Part shown: piece after piece, positions 44,339-54,034 of the stretch | How positions within the stretch are numbered: position 1 is the stretch's first letter | Layout of the letters: each line of letters starts with the position of its first letter | NCBI GenBank assembly: GCA_035549175.1 | Contig: DASZRL010000092.1 | Coordinates: 73,584 to 137,583, forward strand | DNA length: 64,000 bases | Direction: 5' to 3' | Origin: DASTSN01 sp035549175 | GTDB taxonomy: Bacteria > Bacteroidota > Bacteroidia > Chitinophagales > Chitinophagaceae | Notes under the pieces: model-generated | The model's input: only the letters and a program-made list of their open reading frames with translations | The model's database searches: none | Told to the model about the DNA's origin: nothing | Program-made: the position numbers and the translations under genes

Positions 44339-44806
44339 ATGACGGGATTTCTCGGAGAATTCGAGGCTACATTGGATGCCAAGGGGCGGTTTCTTCTGCC
44401 TGCGGGCTTTAAAAAGCAGCTCGCGCCGGAAGACGGGGATCGGTTTGTTATCAACAGGGGTTTTGAGAAGTGTCTGGCCTTGTATCCGTTGAAAAGCTGG
44501 GAGCCGCTCTTTGCCGATATCAGTAAGCTCAATGATTTTGATCCGAGGGTCCGGGAATTCAGGCGTTATTTTCTGAACGGGGCCACCCTGGTGGAGCCGG
44601 ACAGTGCGGGTCGCCTGTTGATACCGGCAAACCTGAAAGATCATGCGGGTCTGCAGAAGGATATCGTCTTGGTAGCGGCCGTCAACAAAATAGAAATCTG
44701 GGATAGTAATAAGTACCGACAGCTCTTTGATTCTTTTTCACCGGAAGCATTCAGTAACCTGGCCAGTGAAGTAATGGCCGGGGGAGCCGAAAGGCCGAAA
44801 AGCTGA
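44339..44806 (+). CDS. mraZ: Division/cell wall cluster transcriptional repressor MraZ
   Basis: DNA-binding protein of 155 residues with two SpoVT/AbrB-like halves: FLGEFEATLDAKGRFLLPAGFK (residues about 3-24) and ATLVEPDSAGRLLIPANLK (about 81-99), each with the D-x-x-G-R motif. Assembles into a ring and binds spaced repeats upstream of its own gene. The start ATG 44339 lies 30 nt downstream of the boxes. It heads the dcw cluster; rsmH starts 13 bp after its stop. Confidence 0.97.
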   Translation: MTGFLGEFEATLDAKGRFLLPAGFKKQLAPEDGDRFVINRGFEKCLALYPLKSWEPLFADISKLNDFDPRVREFRRYFLNGATLVEPDSAGRLLIPANLKDHAGLQKDIVLVAAVNKIEIWDSNKYRQLFDSFSPEAFSNLASEVMAGGAERPKS

Positions 44807-44819
44807 CAGGGTCATTGTT

Positions 44820-45794
44820 ATGGGAAAGCGAAAAACAATAGCGTCGGATTCTGCTGGTAAAGCCCGGCGGGAGGATTCGCCGGTCACATCCTATCACATA
44901 CCGGTCCTGCTGGAGGAAACGCTGGAAGGATTATCAATCAAACCGGACGGTGTTTATGTGGATTGTACGTTCGGGGGTGGTGGACATGCACGGGGAATTC
45001 TGGCGCGGCTGGGAAATGCCGGACGCCTGGTTGCCTTTGATCAGGATCCGGATGCTGCGGCAAATCTGCCGCAGGATACCCGCCTGATTTTTGTACCGCA
45101 TAATTTCCGGCACCTGCAGCGTTTTCTTCGCTTTCACGGCATTCCGGCCGTCGACGGTATCGTGGCGGATCTGGGGGTAAGCAGCCACCAGTTCGACTTG
45201 CCCGACAGGGGTTTTTCCACGCGGTTTGATGCCAAACTGGATATGCGGATGGATCCCAGGCAGGACCTCACGGCCGAACAGGTGGTAAACACCTATGGGG
45301 AAGAAGTGCTGCATAAGCTCTTCGAACAATACGGGGAAGTGACCAATGCCCGCACGCTTGCCCGCACTATAGTCGCGGCGCGTACCCTGGCTCCGATTCG
45401 TACCATCGAAAACTTCAAGAATGCTTTGCGGGGAATCGTTAAAGGGAATCCCAACAAGTACTTTGCCCAGGTGTTCCAGGCCTTACGGATCGAGGTAAAC
45501 GACGAATTAGGATCGCTGAAGGAAATGCTTCAGCAGGTGCCGGGTGTGCTCAAGCCCGGAGGTCGCGCAGCCATCATCACGTTTCATTCTCTGGAGGACA
45601 GACTGGTAAAGAATTTTTTCCGCCGCGGTTCGTTCGACGAGCCGGAGCCAAACCCCTTTTTTAATACGGAGACAGTGAATCTGCTGCGATTGGTCCATAA
45701 AAAGCCGATCCTGCCTTCCTCCGAAGAGATCCGGAGAAATCCCAGGTCGGCCAGTGCCAAGTTGCGCATTGCTGAGAGGGTGGAGGCTGTTTAG
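44820..45794 (+). CDS. rsmH: 16S rRNA (cytosine(1402)-N(4))-methyltransferase RsmH
   Basis: SAM-dependent methyltransferase (formerly MraW) of 324 residues. Motif I VYVDCTFGGGGHARGIL, FDQDPDA, VADLGVSSHQFD, RGFSTRFDAKLDMRMD, IRTIENFKNAL, ALRIEVNDEL and FHSLEDRLVKNFF are all seen. An N-terminal extension of about 20 polar residues precedes the domain, so a start a little downstream of ATG 44820 is possible. Second gene of the cluster. Confidence 0.97.
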   Translation: MGKRKTIASDSAGKARREDSPVTSYHIPVLLEETLEGLSIKPDGVYVDCTFGGGGHARGILARLGNAGRLVAFDQDPDAAANLPQDTRLIFVPHNFRHLQRFLRFHGIPAVDGIVADLGVSSHQFDLPDRGFSTRFDAKLDMRMDPRQDLTAEQVVNTYGEEVLHKLFEQYGEVTNARTLARTIVAARTLAPIRTIENFKNALRGIVKGNPNKYFAQVFQALRIEVNDELGSLKEMLQQVPGVLKPGGRAAIITFHSLEDRLVKNFFRRGSFDEPEPNPFFNTETVNLLRLVHKKPILPSSEEIRRNPRSASAKLRIAERVEAV

Positions 45795-45890
45795 GTCGAA
45801 TCATGCACAGGGCACCTGTGTTTAAATAATAAAGGCAGTTCTTTTCAACACGCAGAAGTAATCATCGAATCGAAAAATCTATATCCCTTG

Positions 45891-45962
45891 AAACAACCCG
45901 GACTTTGTGTGCCGCAGCCTGCCGAAAGGTATTCAGGCTGCGGCATGCACCCCGGGTTGTTT
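45891..45962. repeat. 72-nt extended inverted repeat between rsmH and ftsL
   Basis: An outer arm AAACAACCCGG (45891-45901) matches CCGGGTTGTTT (45952-45962) and an inner arm TGCCGCAGCCTG (45910-45921) matches CAGGCTGCGGCA (45934-45945), with a 12-nt loop and a small bulge. There is no T tract, so it is not a typical terminator. It would form a long RNA stem-loop in the cluster's mRNA, 97 nt after rsmH and 51 nt before ftsL. Confidence 0.85.
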
Positions 45963-46013
45963 AGCCCGGTTTGGTAAGGTTGAAAAGCACGCAGGAAAAA
46001 CCATAGTGACGTC

Positions 46014-46352
46014 ATGGAACAGGAAAAAAACAAGGAAAAAGACTGGCGCCTGGATTGGAAGGGCCTGCTGAATTACCAATCGGTAGTGCGGCAGATCCCC
46101 TTTTTCCTGTTTCTCGCCTTCCTGGCTGTGGTGTATATCTATAACGGCCATTATGCCGACAACATTATCCGGGATATCAGCCGGACATCGACGGAGGTCA
46201 AGGAGTTGCAGTATGAATATAAGACGGTCAAAAGCGAAGTGATGTTTCGCAGCCAGCAAAGCCAGCTGGCAAAGGCCGTGGAGCCGCTTGGATTAAAACC
46301 GTTAGCGGCGGCGCCAGTGGTGCTTCAGGACAGTGCAGGGGAAAATCCCTGA
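46014..46352 (+). CDS. ftsL: FtsL-like cell division protein
   Basis: Bitopic membrane protein of 112 residues: a basic cytoplasmic N-terminus, one hydrophobic segment (IPFFLFLAFLAVVYIYN, about 24-40) and a predicted coiled coil outside (about 55-95, with DISRTSTEVKELQYEYKTVKSEVM). Position between rsmH and ftsI and the topology are those of FtsL; the sequence itself is poorly conserved. It would join FtsQ and link to FtsW-FtsI at the septum. ATG at 46014. Confidence 0.85.
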   Translation: MEQEKNKEKDWRLDWKGLLNYQSVVRQIPFFLFLAFLAVVYIYNGHYADNIIRDISRTSTEVKELQYEYKTVKSEVMFRSQQSQLAKAVEPLGLKPLAAAPVVLQDSAGENP

Positions 46353-46400
46353 AGCGGGATACGGGTTAACGGGTGAACAGCGTAAACGAACCGAAAGAAC

Positions 46401-48521
46401 TTGGAAATTAAACGCGACATATTGTGGAGAGTATACCTCAGCTTTCTGGGCATTGTCCTGCTCAGTTTGCTGGTGGTTGGCCGGGCTTTCTACATCCAGC
46501 GGTTCCAGGGCAGTTACTGGCGCAGTATGGGAGACAGCATGCACCAGAAATTTGTACGCCTGGACGCCGAGCGCGGAACCATTTATAGCGAAGACGGACA
46601 GATGCTGAGCACCTCGCTTCCCCAGTTCAATATTTACCTCGACTTCATGGCGGATGGCCTGCGCGCCAGAAACGGAAAGGTATTCCGGGAAAACCTGGAT
46701 TCTTTCTGCTATGCCCTGGCTTCCTATTTCGGCGATAAGAAGATGTCGGAATACAAGCGGGAATTCCAGGCTGCCTACCGAAATAAGGAGCGGTATCACC
46801 TGCTGAAGAAAAAACTGAGTTTCGAGCAATACAAGGCCTTTCGCCAGTTCCCCCTGGTACGGCTGGGCCGAAACCGGAGCGGGGTTATTGCTGAAGTGAA
46901 GACATTCCGCAAGAATCCGTTTATGATGATGGCTCGCAGGACCATCGGCCTGTACCGGGAAAACGCGCAGATCATCGGCCTGGAAAGGACCTATGACTCG
47001 GTGCTGCGGGGCAAATCAGGGAAGCGACTGGTCCGCTACATCACCGGAGGGGTGCCGGTTCCGGTGGAAGGCTACGACATTGACCCGGAGAACGGAAAGG
47101 ATATAATTACCACCCTGGATGTCAATATCCAGGACATCGCCGAGACGGCCCTGCTGCACATGATGGACCAGAGCGAATCCCAGTATGGGACCTGCATCGT
47201 CATGGAGACCAAGACCGGCAAGATCCGGGCTATGGCCAACCTGGGCCGCCGGCCGGACGGGAGTTATGATGAGGATTACAATTACGCCATGCTTACCACG
47301 GAGCCCGGATCCACCATCAAACTGGCTACCCTGCTCAGTGTGCTGGGTGAAGGGAAAATTACGGCTAACGACCTGGTGGAAGTGGGAAGCGAAGGTAAAG
47401 GGTTTGTCGGGGTTCGCATGGTTAATGATGCTGAGCGGGCACCCAAGCCGGTCCTTACGGTAAAAGAGTGTTTTGCGCATAGTTCCAATATCGGGATGAG
47501 TAAAATCGCCTTCAAGACCTTTTCCACGGATCCCGACCGGTTCCTGGAGTATCTCCACCGGTTCAGGCTGGATACGGTTACCGGGATTGACCTGGTGGGG
47601 GAGGACCACCCGCGCATCCCCCGGATCCGTCGAAACAACGAAGGCCTCCATGCCATGGTGACCATGAGTTTTGGTTACGCCCTGGAGGTCAGCCCGCTGC
47701 AAACCCTGACCCTGTACAATGCCGTAGCCAACGGCGGAAGGATGATGAAACCTTACCTGGTAAGTAGCATCCAGAAAAACGGTATCACCGAAAAGGAAAT
47801 CGGACCCACGACCCTGGTTGACCAGGTGGCCAGCCCCGAAGTGATCCGGGTGGCCCGGGACTGCATGGAAGCGGTAGTCAGGGAAGGTACGGCTAAGCTG
47901 GCCTTTCAGAACATGCCTTTTGCCGTAGCCGGTAAAACAGGTACGGCGCACGTGGCGGATGGCAACATAAAATATACCGACGGTGTTTACCAGGCCACTT
48001 TCGTAGGATACTTTCCTGCCGACCAGCCCCAGTACACCTGCATCGTGGTGATCCGTACCAAGCCCCATGCCCCGGTACATTTCGGGGGATCGGTGGCGGC
48101 CCCGGTTTTCCGGGAAATCGCCACGCAGTTATATGCCATGTACGTGGATAAGAAAGTGGAATCCTCCTATGCGGTGGTTCGGGACAGTTCGGCTTACTAT
48201 TATGCGGGCAGTACCGGGGACATTCGCCGGGTATACAACCAGTTGGGTGTTTCCTACCGGGACTCTTCGGCCAACAGCCAGTGGGCCAGTGTTTACCCGG
48301 TAGCTTACCAGCCGGTGGTCCGGGCGGATTTGCCAGGCCGCAGCGGGGTTCCCGATGTACGGGGCATGGGACTAAAGGACGCCCTCTACCTGCTGGAAAA
48401 CTGCGGATTACGGGTCACCGCCAAGGGGAAAGGAAAAGTGGTTACGCAATCGCCGGTGCCCGGCACGCCCTCGCGCAAGGATGCGGAGGTCGCGCTGGAA
48501 CTGGCCGGATCATCGTATTAA
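46401..48521 (+). CDS. ftsI: Penicillin-binding protein / FtsI transpeptidase with PASTA domain
   Basis: Septal peptidoglycan transpeptidase of 706 residues. The start is TTG 46401, giving MEIKRDILWRVYL; this fits the family and no ATG is near. One transmembrane segment (about 12-30), the pedestal domain, then the transpeptidase with SxxK in EPGSTIKLA, SxN in HSSNIGMS and KTG in AGKTGTAHV. A single PASTA domain ends the protein (about 645-706, SGVPDVRGMGLKDALYLLE). The substrate lipid II is polymerised by FtsW, encoded downstream. GTG 46373 opens a 12-codon frame that overlaps the start. Confidence 0.96.
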   Translation: MEIKRDILWRVYLSFLGIVLLSLLVVGRAFYIQRFQGSYWRSMGDSMHQKFVRLDAERGTIYSEDGQMLSTSLPQFNIYLDFMADGLRARNGKVFRENLDSFCYALASYFGDKKMSEYKREFQAAYRNKERYHLLKKKLSFEQYKAFRQFPLVRLGRNRSGVIAEVKTFRKNPFMMMARRTIGLYRENAQIIGLERTYDSVLRGKSGKRLVRYITGGVPVPVEGYDIDPENGKDIITTLDVNIQDIAETALLHMMDQSESQYGTCIVMETKTGKIRAMANLGRRPDGSYDEDYNYAMLTTEPGSTIKLATLLSVLGEGKITANDLVEVGSEGKGFVGVRMVNDAERAPKPVLTVKECFAHSSNIGMSKIAFKTFSTDPDRFLEYLHRFRLDTVTGIDLVGEDHPRIPRIRRNNEGLHAMVTMSFGYALEVSPLQTLTLYNAVANGGRMMKPYLVSSIQKNGITEKEIGPTTLVDQVASPEVIRVARDCMEAVVREGTAKLAFQNMPFAVAGKTGTAHVADGNIKYTDGVYQATFVGYFPADQPQYTCIVVIRTKPHAPVHFGGSVAAPVFREIATQLYAMYVDKKVESSYAVVRDSSAYYYAGSTGDIRRVYNQLGVSYRDSSANSQWASVYPVAYQPVVRADLPGRSGVPDVRGMGLKDALYLLENCGLRVTAKGKGKVVTQSPVPGTPSRKDAEVALELAGSSY

Positions 48522-48524
48522 AAA

Positions 48525-49988
48525 ATGACGTTACAGGATATTCTATATAAAGTGAGCATCCGGCAGGTGGTGGGCAGCACCGCCCTGGACGTTTCGGATG
48601 TTCAGTCCGATTCCCGGAAAATCAGCACGGGCGGCCTGTTTATCGCGATAAAAGGAGTAGCCGCTGACGGGCATCAGTTCATTGAGAAGGCGGTTGAGCA
48701 GGGCGCTGCCGCGGTGATATGCGATCAGTTGCCAGTGAGCCGGGCCAGCCAGGTGACGTATATCGTAGTGGAGAACAGCGCGGAAGCCGCCGGCCTGATT
48801 GCCCATAATTTTTTCGGTCAGCCGACGACCCGCCTCAAACTGGTGGGAGTGACCGGTACCAATGGAAAAACGACGATTGCCACTTTATTATATAAGCTCT
48901 TTACATCCCTGGGGTATCGATGCGGATTACTCAGCACGGTGCAAAACCTGGTAGGAGATAAGGTACTGGCAGCAACCCATACGACGCCGGATCCGGTCAG
49001 TCTGAACGCCCTGCTGGCGCAGATGGTCCAGGCGGGTTGTACCCATGCCTTTATGGAAGTCAGTTCCCATGCCATACACCAGCGCCGTATTGCCGGACTG
49101 GATTTTGCCGGGGCGATATTCAGTAACATCACCCATGACCATCTGGATTACCATGGCACATTCGATGAATATATCCGGGTAAAGAAATCCTTCTTTGATG
49201 GACTGGGATCGGGCGCCTTTGCCATTACCAATGCGGATGACAAGCGGGGTATGGTCATGCTCCAGAACACGGCGGCAAAACGGTACACGTACAGCCTTCG
49301 GACGCTGGCCGACTTCAAGGGGAAGATCCTGGAGAACGGCCTCAATGGCCTGGTGATGTTCGTGGATGATCACGAGGTTCATTTCAGGCTGATCGGGGAA
49401 TTCAATGCCTACAATCTGCTGGCCGTATATGGGGCGGCTGTTTGCCTGGGTGAGGAGAGGCAGGAGGTGCTGCGGTGTCTCAGTGTGCTGACGGGCGCGG
49501 AAGGACGTTTTGATTTTTCCATATCGCCCCGGCAGCGGGTAATGGCGATTGTCGATTATGCCCATACGCCGGATGCGCTGCTCAACGTGCTGGCAACCAT
49601 TAAGAAGTTACGCAAGGGTTCCGAGCGGATCGTAACGGTGGTTGGTTGCGGTGGCGACCGGGACAAGACCAAACGCCCGGTAATGGCCCAGGTCGCCTGT
49701 GAACATAGTGATCAGGCCATTTTCACCAGCGACAACCCCCGCAGCGAAGATCCGGCCCAGATTATCCGCGACATGGAGGCCGGACTGAACACGGCGGCAC
49801 GCCGCAAATACCTGGCCATTGTGGACCGCCGGGAGGCCATTAAGACGGCGATCAGCCTGGCCAGGCCGGATGACATCGTGCTGATTGCCGGCAAAGGGCA
49901 TGAGAAGTACCAGGAAATAAAAGGGGTGCGAAACCATTTTGACGATAAGGAAGTCGTGCGCGAGATGTTTAAGGAGCTGGATAAGTAA
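48525..49988 (+). CDS. murE: UDP-MurNAc-tripeptide synthetase MurE
   Basis: Mur ligase of 487 residues that adds the third amino acid to UDP-MurNAc-L-Ala-D-Glu. ATP loop GVTGTNGKTT, then HTTPDPVSL, the carbamylated-Lys region and the C-terminal DNPR motif (TSDNPRSEDP), which marks the meso-diaminopimelate-adding type. So the wall has DAP peptidoglycan, as expected for the phylum. ATG at 48525 lies 3 bp after ftsI. Confidence 0.97.
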   Translation: MTLQDILYKVSIRQVVGSTALDVSDVQSDSRKISTGGLFIAIKGVAADGHQFIEKAVEQGAAAVICDQLPVSRASQVTYIVVENSAEAAGLIAHNFFGQPTTRLKLVGVTGTNGKTTIATLLYKLFTSLGYRCGLLSTVQNLVGDKVLAATHTTPDPVSLNALLAQMVQAGCTHAFMEVSSHAIHQRRIAGLDFAGAIFSNITHDHLDYHGTFDEYIRVKKSFFDGLGSGAFAITNADDKRGMVMLQNTAAKRYTYSLRTLADFKGKILENGLNGLVMFVDDHEVHFRLIGEFNAYNLLAVYGAAVCLGEERQEVLRCLSVLTGAEGRFDFSISPRQRVMAIVDYAHTPDALLNVLATIKKLRKGSERIVTVVGCGGDRDKTKRPVMAQVACEHSDQAIFTSDNPRSEDPAQIIRDMEAGLNTAARRKYLAIVDRREAIKTAISLARPDDIVLIAGKGHEKYQEIKGVRNHFDDKEVVREMFKELDK

Positions 49989-50043
49989 AACGGATTTTTC
50001 GGACGGATTCACTATAAAAACCAAAAAAAGCAACCAGGCCAAC

Positions 50044-51321
50044 ATGCTGTATCACTTGTTCCAATGGTTTAAAGAGGTGGGAATCAAGTTCCCGGGAAGT
50101 GCCTTGTTTGATTTCATCACATTCCGGGTGCTGTTGGCCGTGCTTTTTTCTCTGGTCATTACGCTGGTCTTTGGCAAACAGCTGATCAATATGCTCCGCA
50201 GGAAACTGGTCGGGGAGACGGTGAGGGACCTGGGTCTGGCCGGCGAGCAACTCAAGAAGGGCACGCCTACCATGGGGGGCATCATCATCATCCTTGGAAT
50301 ACTGGTTCCCACGCTCCTGCTGGCCAACCTGAACAAAGTGTACATCCGCCTCATGGTCTTCAGCACTGTCTGGCTGGGTGTCATCGGGTTTCTGGATGAC
50401 TACCTGAAGCTGCGCGCCAAGCGGATTGCTCAGCAGAAGGGGGAGGTTTACCGCAAGGGGGACCGTGACGGGCTGGCTGGCTGGTCCAAGATTCTGGGAC
50501 AGATCGGGCTGGGCATCATTGTGGGGGCCACCCTGTACTTCAACAGTAATGTTAAGACCTGGCGCGAGTTCATTGGAACGCCCAATCCGGCCGATACGAC
50601 CATTAAGACCGTGGTGGTAAATGGAAGGGAACGGCATTTCGTGGAGACCAAGGTCCCCGTAACCACGATTCCTTTCGTGAAAAACCATGAATTCAACTAT
50701 TCCAAACTGCTGCCGGCCTCCCTGCGAAACTATTCCTGGGTGTTGTATATCCTGATCGTGATATTCATTATCACAGCCGTGAGCAACGGGGCCAACATCA
50801 CGGATGGCCTGGACGGTCTGGCCTCAGGGACCTCCGCCCTGATCGGGGTCTGCCTGGGGATCTTTGCCTATGCGAGCGGTAATTTCTTTTTTGCCGACTA
50901 CCTCAATATCATGTATATACCGGACCTGGGCGAACTGTCCATTTTCATAGCGGCTATGATCGGAGCCTGCATCGGGTTTCTTTGGTACAATTCCTATCCG
51001 GCGCAGGTCTTCATGGGGGATACCGGTAGCCTGACCCTGGGCGGTATCATCGCAGCGATTGCGATCATTGTGCACAAGGAACTGCTGATCCCGATTTTCT
51101 GCGGGGTTTTCCTGGTGGAAAACCTCAGTGTCATGATCCAGGTAAGTTATTTCAAGTATACCAAAAGGAAGTATGGTACCGGCAGGCGGATTTTCCTGAT
51201 GAGCCCGCTGCATCACCATTACCAGAAGAAGGGGTACCATGAAGCCAAGATCGTAACCCGGTTCTGGATTGTCACGGTGCTTTGCGTGGTGCTGAGTATC
51301 GTAACGCTGAAGCTGCGGTGA
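50044..51321 (+). CDS. mraY: Phospho-MurNAc-pentapeptide translocase MraY
   Basis: Integral membrane enzyme that makes lipid I from UDP-MurNAc-pentapeptide and undecaprenyl phosphate. From ATG 50044 it has 425 residues and about ten membrane spans. Motifs: KKGTPTMGGIIII, the Asp motif FLDDYLKL, NITDGLDGLASG, MGDTGSL and LMSPLHHHYQKKG. An insert of about 50 residues in the middle (about 180-230) is longer than in E. coli. The frame is open upstream into murE, but MLYHLFQWF is the natural start. Confidence 0.97.
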   Translation: MLYHLFQWFKEVGIKFPGSALFDFITFRVLLAVLFSLVITLVFGKQLINMLRRKLVGETVRDLGLAGEQLKKGTPTMGGIIIILGILVPTLLLANLNKVYIRLMVFSTVWLGVIGFLDDYLKLRAKRIAQQKGEVYRKGDRDGLAGWSKILGQIGLGIIVGATLYFNSNVKTWREFIGTPNPADTTIKTVVVNGRERHFVETKVPVTTIPFVKNHEFNYSKLLPASLRNYSWVLYILIVIFIITAVSNGANITDGLDGLASGTSALIGVCLGIFAYASGNFFFADYLNIMYIPDLGELSIFIAAMIGACIGFLWYNSYPAQVFMGDTGSLTLGGIIAAIAIIVHKELLIPIFCGVFLVENLSVMIQVSYFKYTKRKYGTGRRIFLMSPLHHHYQKKGYHEAKIVTRFWIVTVLCVVLSIVTLKLR

Positions 51322-51421
51322 TAACGGCGGGCGCAGCCGGGACCTTTTGGCATACCAAAATATTGTGGTGCAGTGAAAACTGATACTTGTGAAAAAACCA
51401 ACTCCGTACAATGCGGACAAG

Positions 51422-52762
51422 ATGCGTAAACGGTTTGTCATACTGGGAGGAGGAGAAAGCGGAATCGGGGCGGCGTTGCTGGCCCAGCAAGCGGGGTATG
51501 AGGTCCTGGTGAGTGACGAAGGTTCTTTGAAGGATTCCTACAGGAAGGAGCTGGTCCGGGCGGATATCCCCTTCCGGGAAGGCGGGCACGATGAATCAAC
51601 TATCCTGGCTGCGGACGAGATCATGAAGAGCCCGGGTATCCCGGAAAAGAACGCTATGGTAAAGAGGATCCGGGAAGCCGGGATCCCGGTTATTTCCGAG
51701 ATCGAGCTGGCCTACCGCTTCAGGGGAGACAGCCGGATCATCGCGATCACGGGGAGTAACGGGAAGACGACCACAACGGCCCTGACCTACCACGTGTGCC
51801 GGACCGGCGGACTGGATTGTGCGCTGGTGGGAAATATAGGCTATTCCTTCGCCAGGCAGGTTGCGACGAACCCAAAGCCATTATATGTGGTAGAAGTGAG
51901 CAGCTTCCAGCTGGACGATATCCACGAGTTCCGGCCTGACATCGGGATCCTGACCAATATCACCGAAGACCATCTTGACCGCTACGAGTACCAGTTTGAA
52001 AACTATATCAAGAGCAAGTTCCGTATCACTATGAACCAGCGACCAACGGACTATTTCATTTACAACGCCGATGACGAAGTGACGATGGAATATATCTCGC
52101 GGTTCAAGTTTCTATCTAACCCATTACCAATAAGTATGAAGAAAGAACTACCAAACGGAGCGTTTATCAAGGACGGGGACATGTATGTCAGGACGGGTGC
52201 GGATTATATGTCCATGAGCGTGTACGATTTTGCCCTCAAGGGGAAACATAACCAGTACAACACCATGGCTGCCTGCGTTGCCGGAGCCACGATGGACATT
52301 CGCAAGGAGAAGATCCGGGAGGCAGTCCAGAACTTCCAGAGCCTGGAGCACCGGATGGAATATGTGGCCACCATCCGCGGCGTCGAGTTCATTAATGACA
52401 GCAAGGCCACAAACGTCAACTCCACCTGGTATGCCCTGGAAAGTATGACGAAGCCGACCATCCTCATCCTGGGTGGGGTGGACAAGGGCAATGATTATTC
52501 CCTGCTGGAAGACATGGTCCGGGAGAAGGTCAAGGCAATCATCTGCCTGGGTAAGGAGAATCAGAAAATCCATGACGCGTTTGAAAAATTCATAAGCCCT
52601 ATGGTAAACACCGGCAGCGCCCTGGAAGCCGTCCAGGCTGCCTTTCATTTCGCCACCAAGGGGGATGTGGTCCTGCTGAGCCCGGCCTGTGCCAGTTTTG
52701 ACCTGTTCAAGAATTACGAAGACCGCGGTAACCAGTTCAAACAGGCCGTACGGGAATTATGA
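51422..52762 (+). CDS. murD: UDP-MurNAc-L-Ala--D-Glu ligase MurD
   Basis: Mur ligase that adds D-glutamate to UDP-MurNAc-L-Ala. I prefer ATG 51422 (MRKRFVILGGGESGIGAALLA), 446 residues, as the family starts so; GTG 51389 in frame is the alternative. ATP loop ITGSNGKTTTTA, LTNITEDHLDRYEY and C-terminal NDSKATN are seen. The stop overlaps the ftsW start (ATGATG), so expression is coupled. A small inverted repeat TTTTGG-CATA-CCAAAA (51345-51360) lies upstream. Confidence 0.96.
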   Translation: MRKRFVILGGGESGIGAALLAQQAGYEVLVSDEGSLKDSYRKELVRADIPFREGGHDESTILAADEIMKSPGIPEKNAMVKRIREAGIPVISEIELAYRFRGDSRIIAITGSNGKTTTTALTYHVCRTGGLDCALVGNIGYSFARQVATNPKPLYVVEVSSFQLDDIHEFRPDIGILTNITEDHLDRYEYQFENYIKSKFRITMNQRPTDYFIYNADDEVTMEYISRFKFLSNPLPISMKKELPNGAFIKDGDMYVRTGADYMSMSVYDFALKGKHNQYNTMAACVAGATMDIRKEKIREAVQNFQSLEHRMEYVATIRGVEFINDSKATNVNSTWYALESMTKPTILILGGVDKGNDYSLLEDMVREKVKAIICLGKENQKIHDAFEKFISPMVNTGSALEAVQAAFHFATKGDVVLLSPACASFDLFKNYEDRGNQFKQAVREL

Positions 52763-54033
52763 TGCGAACTACCAACGATATGAGTGTTCCGGGATATCCG
52801 GGATTCAGTGGCCGGAGCCTGCTGAGCAAGACCCGCGGGGATAAGGTCATCTGGGCCCTGGTCGTGCTGCTGGTGCTAATCTCCCTGCTGGCCGTATACA
52901 GCGCCACAGGGTCCCTGGCCTACAAGAATTACAAGGGGAATACCGAGGTATACCTGTTCAAGCAGTTTGCCTTTATCGTCCTGGGAATCGGCGTGATCTA
53001 TTTCGCCCATAAGGTCAATTACACGATCTACTCGCGCGTCGCCCAGATCCTGTTCCTGTTGTCCATCCCGCTGCTGGCCTACACGCTTTTTTTCGGGGTG
53101 CGCATGAATGAGGGCAGCCGCTGGATCCGGCTTCCGATCATTAACCTGACCATGCAGACTTCGGACCTGGCGAAACTGGCCCTGTTTATGTACCTGGCCC
53201 GGCTGCTGAGCAAGAAGCAGCAATACATCAAGGACTTCCGCAAGGGGTTCCTCCCGGTATTCCTTCCGGTCGCCGTTATCTGTATGCTGATTGCCCCGGC
53301 TAACCTGTCCACCGCCCTGCTGCTGGGAGCCAGTTGCATGGTGCTGATGTTCATCGGCCGGGTCCGCACCAGGCATCTTCTGCTGATTATCGGGCTGGCC
53401 ATGATTCCGATTGTACTGCTGGTATCCGCAGCGGTCATCCGGCACCAGGGCAGTAGTGAGGAGGATGCCCCGGTTGTCCACAAGTCTTCCGGAGGGCTCT
53501 TCGCCCGGGTTGATACCTGGGTCAGCCGCGTGGAAAATTTCCTGTATGGCGGCAAGGATGCCGATAACGATGATATGTACCAGGTGAACCAGGCCAAGAT
53601 CGCCATCGCCAAGGGCGGTATACTGGGTGTAGGTCCGGGAAACAGCACAACCCGGGATTACCTGCCCCAGGCTTACAATGATTTCATATTTGCCATCATT
53701 ATTGAAGAGTATGGCCTGCTGGGGGGACTGTTCATCGTATTTGTTTACCTGGTCTTCCTCTACCGGTGCATTCGGATTTACAAACGATGTCCCTATGCTT
53801 TTGGCGCGTTCCTGGCCCTGGGACTGAGCTTTACCCTGGCCATCCAGGCGATCGCCAATATGGCGGTCACGGTGAACCTGTTCCCGGTTACCGGCGTGAC
53901 CCTGCCGCTGATCAGTATGGGAGGGACGAGTTTCATATTTACCTGTCTTTCCATCGGTATTATATTAAGTGTGGCCCGGAACGTGGAGCAGCTGGAAGGC
54001 AAATCCGAACCCGATCCAAACCCGGTATCCTGA
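52759..54033 (+). CDS. ftsW: Lipid II polymerase FtsW
   Basis: SEDS-family glycosyltransferase of 424 residues with about ten membrane segments. GSRWIRLP, TSDLAKLALFMYLARLL and the end motif NMAVTVNLFPVTGVTLPLISMGGTS are typical. The periplasmic loop between segments 7 and 8 is rich in charged residues (about 230-280). It works with FtsI to build the septum. ATG at 52759 overlaps the murD stop by 4 nt; ATG 52762 is also possible. Confidence 0.95.
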   Translation: MMRTTNDMSVPGYPGFSGRSLLSKTRGDKVIWALVVLLVLISLLAVYSATGSLAYKNYKGNTEVYLFKQFAFIVLGIGVIYFAHKVNYTIYSRVAQILFLLSIPLLAYTLFFGVRMNEGSRWIRLPIINLTMQTSDLAKLALFMYLARLLSKKQQYIKDFRKGFLPVFLPVAVICMLIAPANLSTALLLGASCMVLMFIGRVRTRHLLLIIGLAMIPIVLLVSAAVIRHQGSSEEDAPVVHKSSGGLFARVDTWVSRVENFLYGGKDADNDDMYQVNQAKIAIAKGGILGVGPGNSTTRDYLPQAYNDFIFAIIIEEYGLLGGLFIVFVYLVFLYRCIRIYKRCPYAFGAFLALGLSFTLAIQAIANMAVTVNLFPVTGVTLPLISMGGTSFIFTCLSIGIILSVARNVEQLEGKSEPDPNPVS

Positions 54034-54034
54034 T

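Noticed and set aside
51345..51360. Small inverted repeat TTTTGG-CATA-CCAAAA ahead of murD
   Set aside because: Six-bp arms without T tract or conserved context; can arise by chance, so not listed as a regulatory site.
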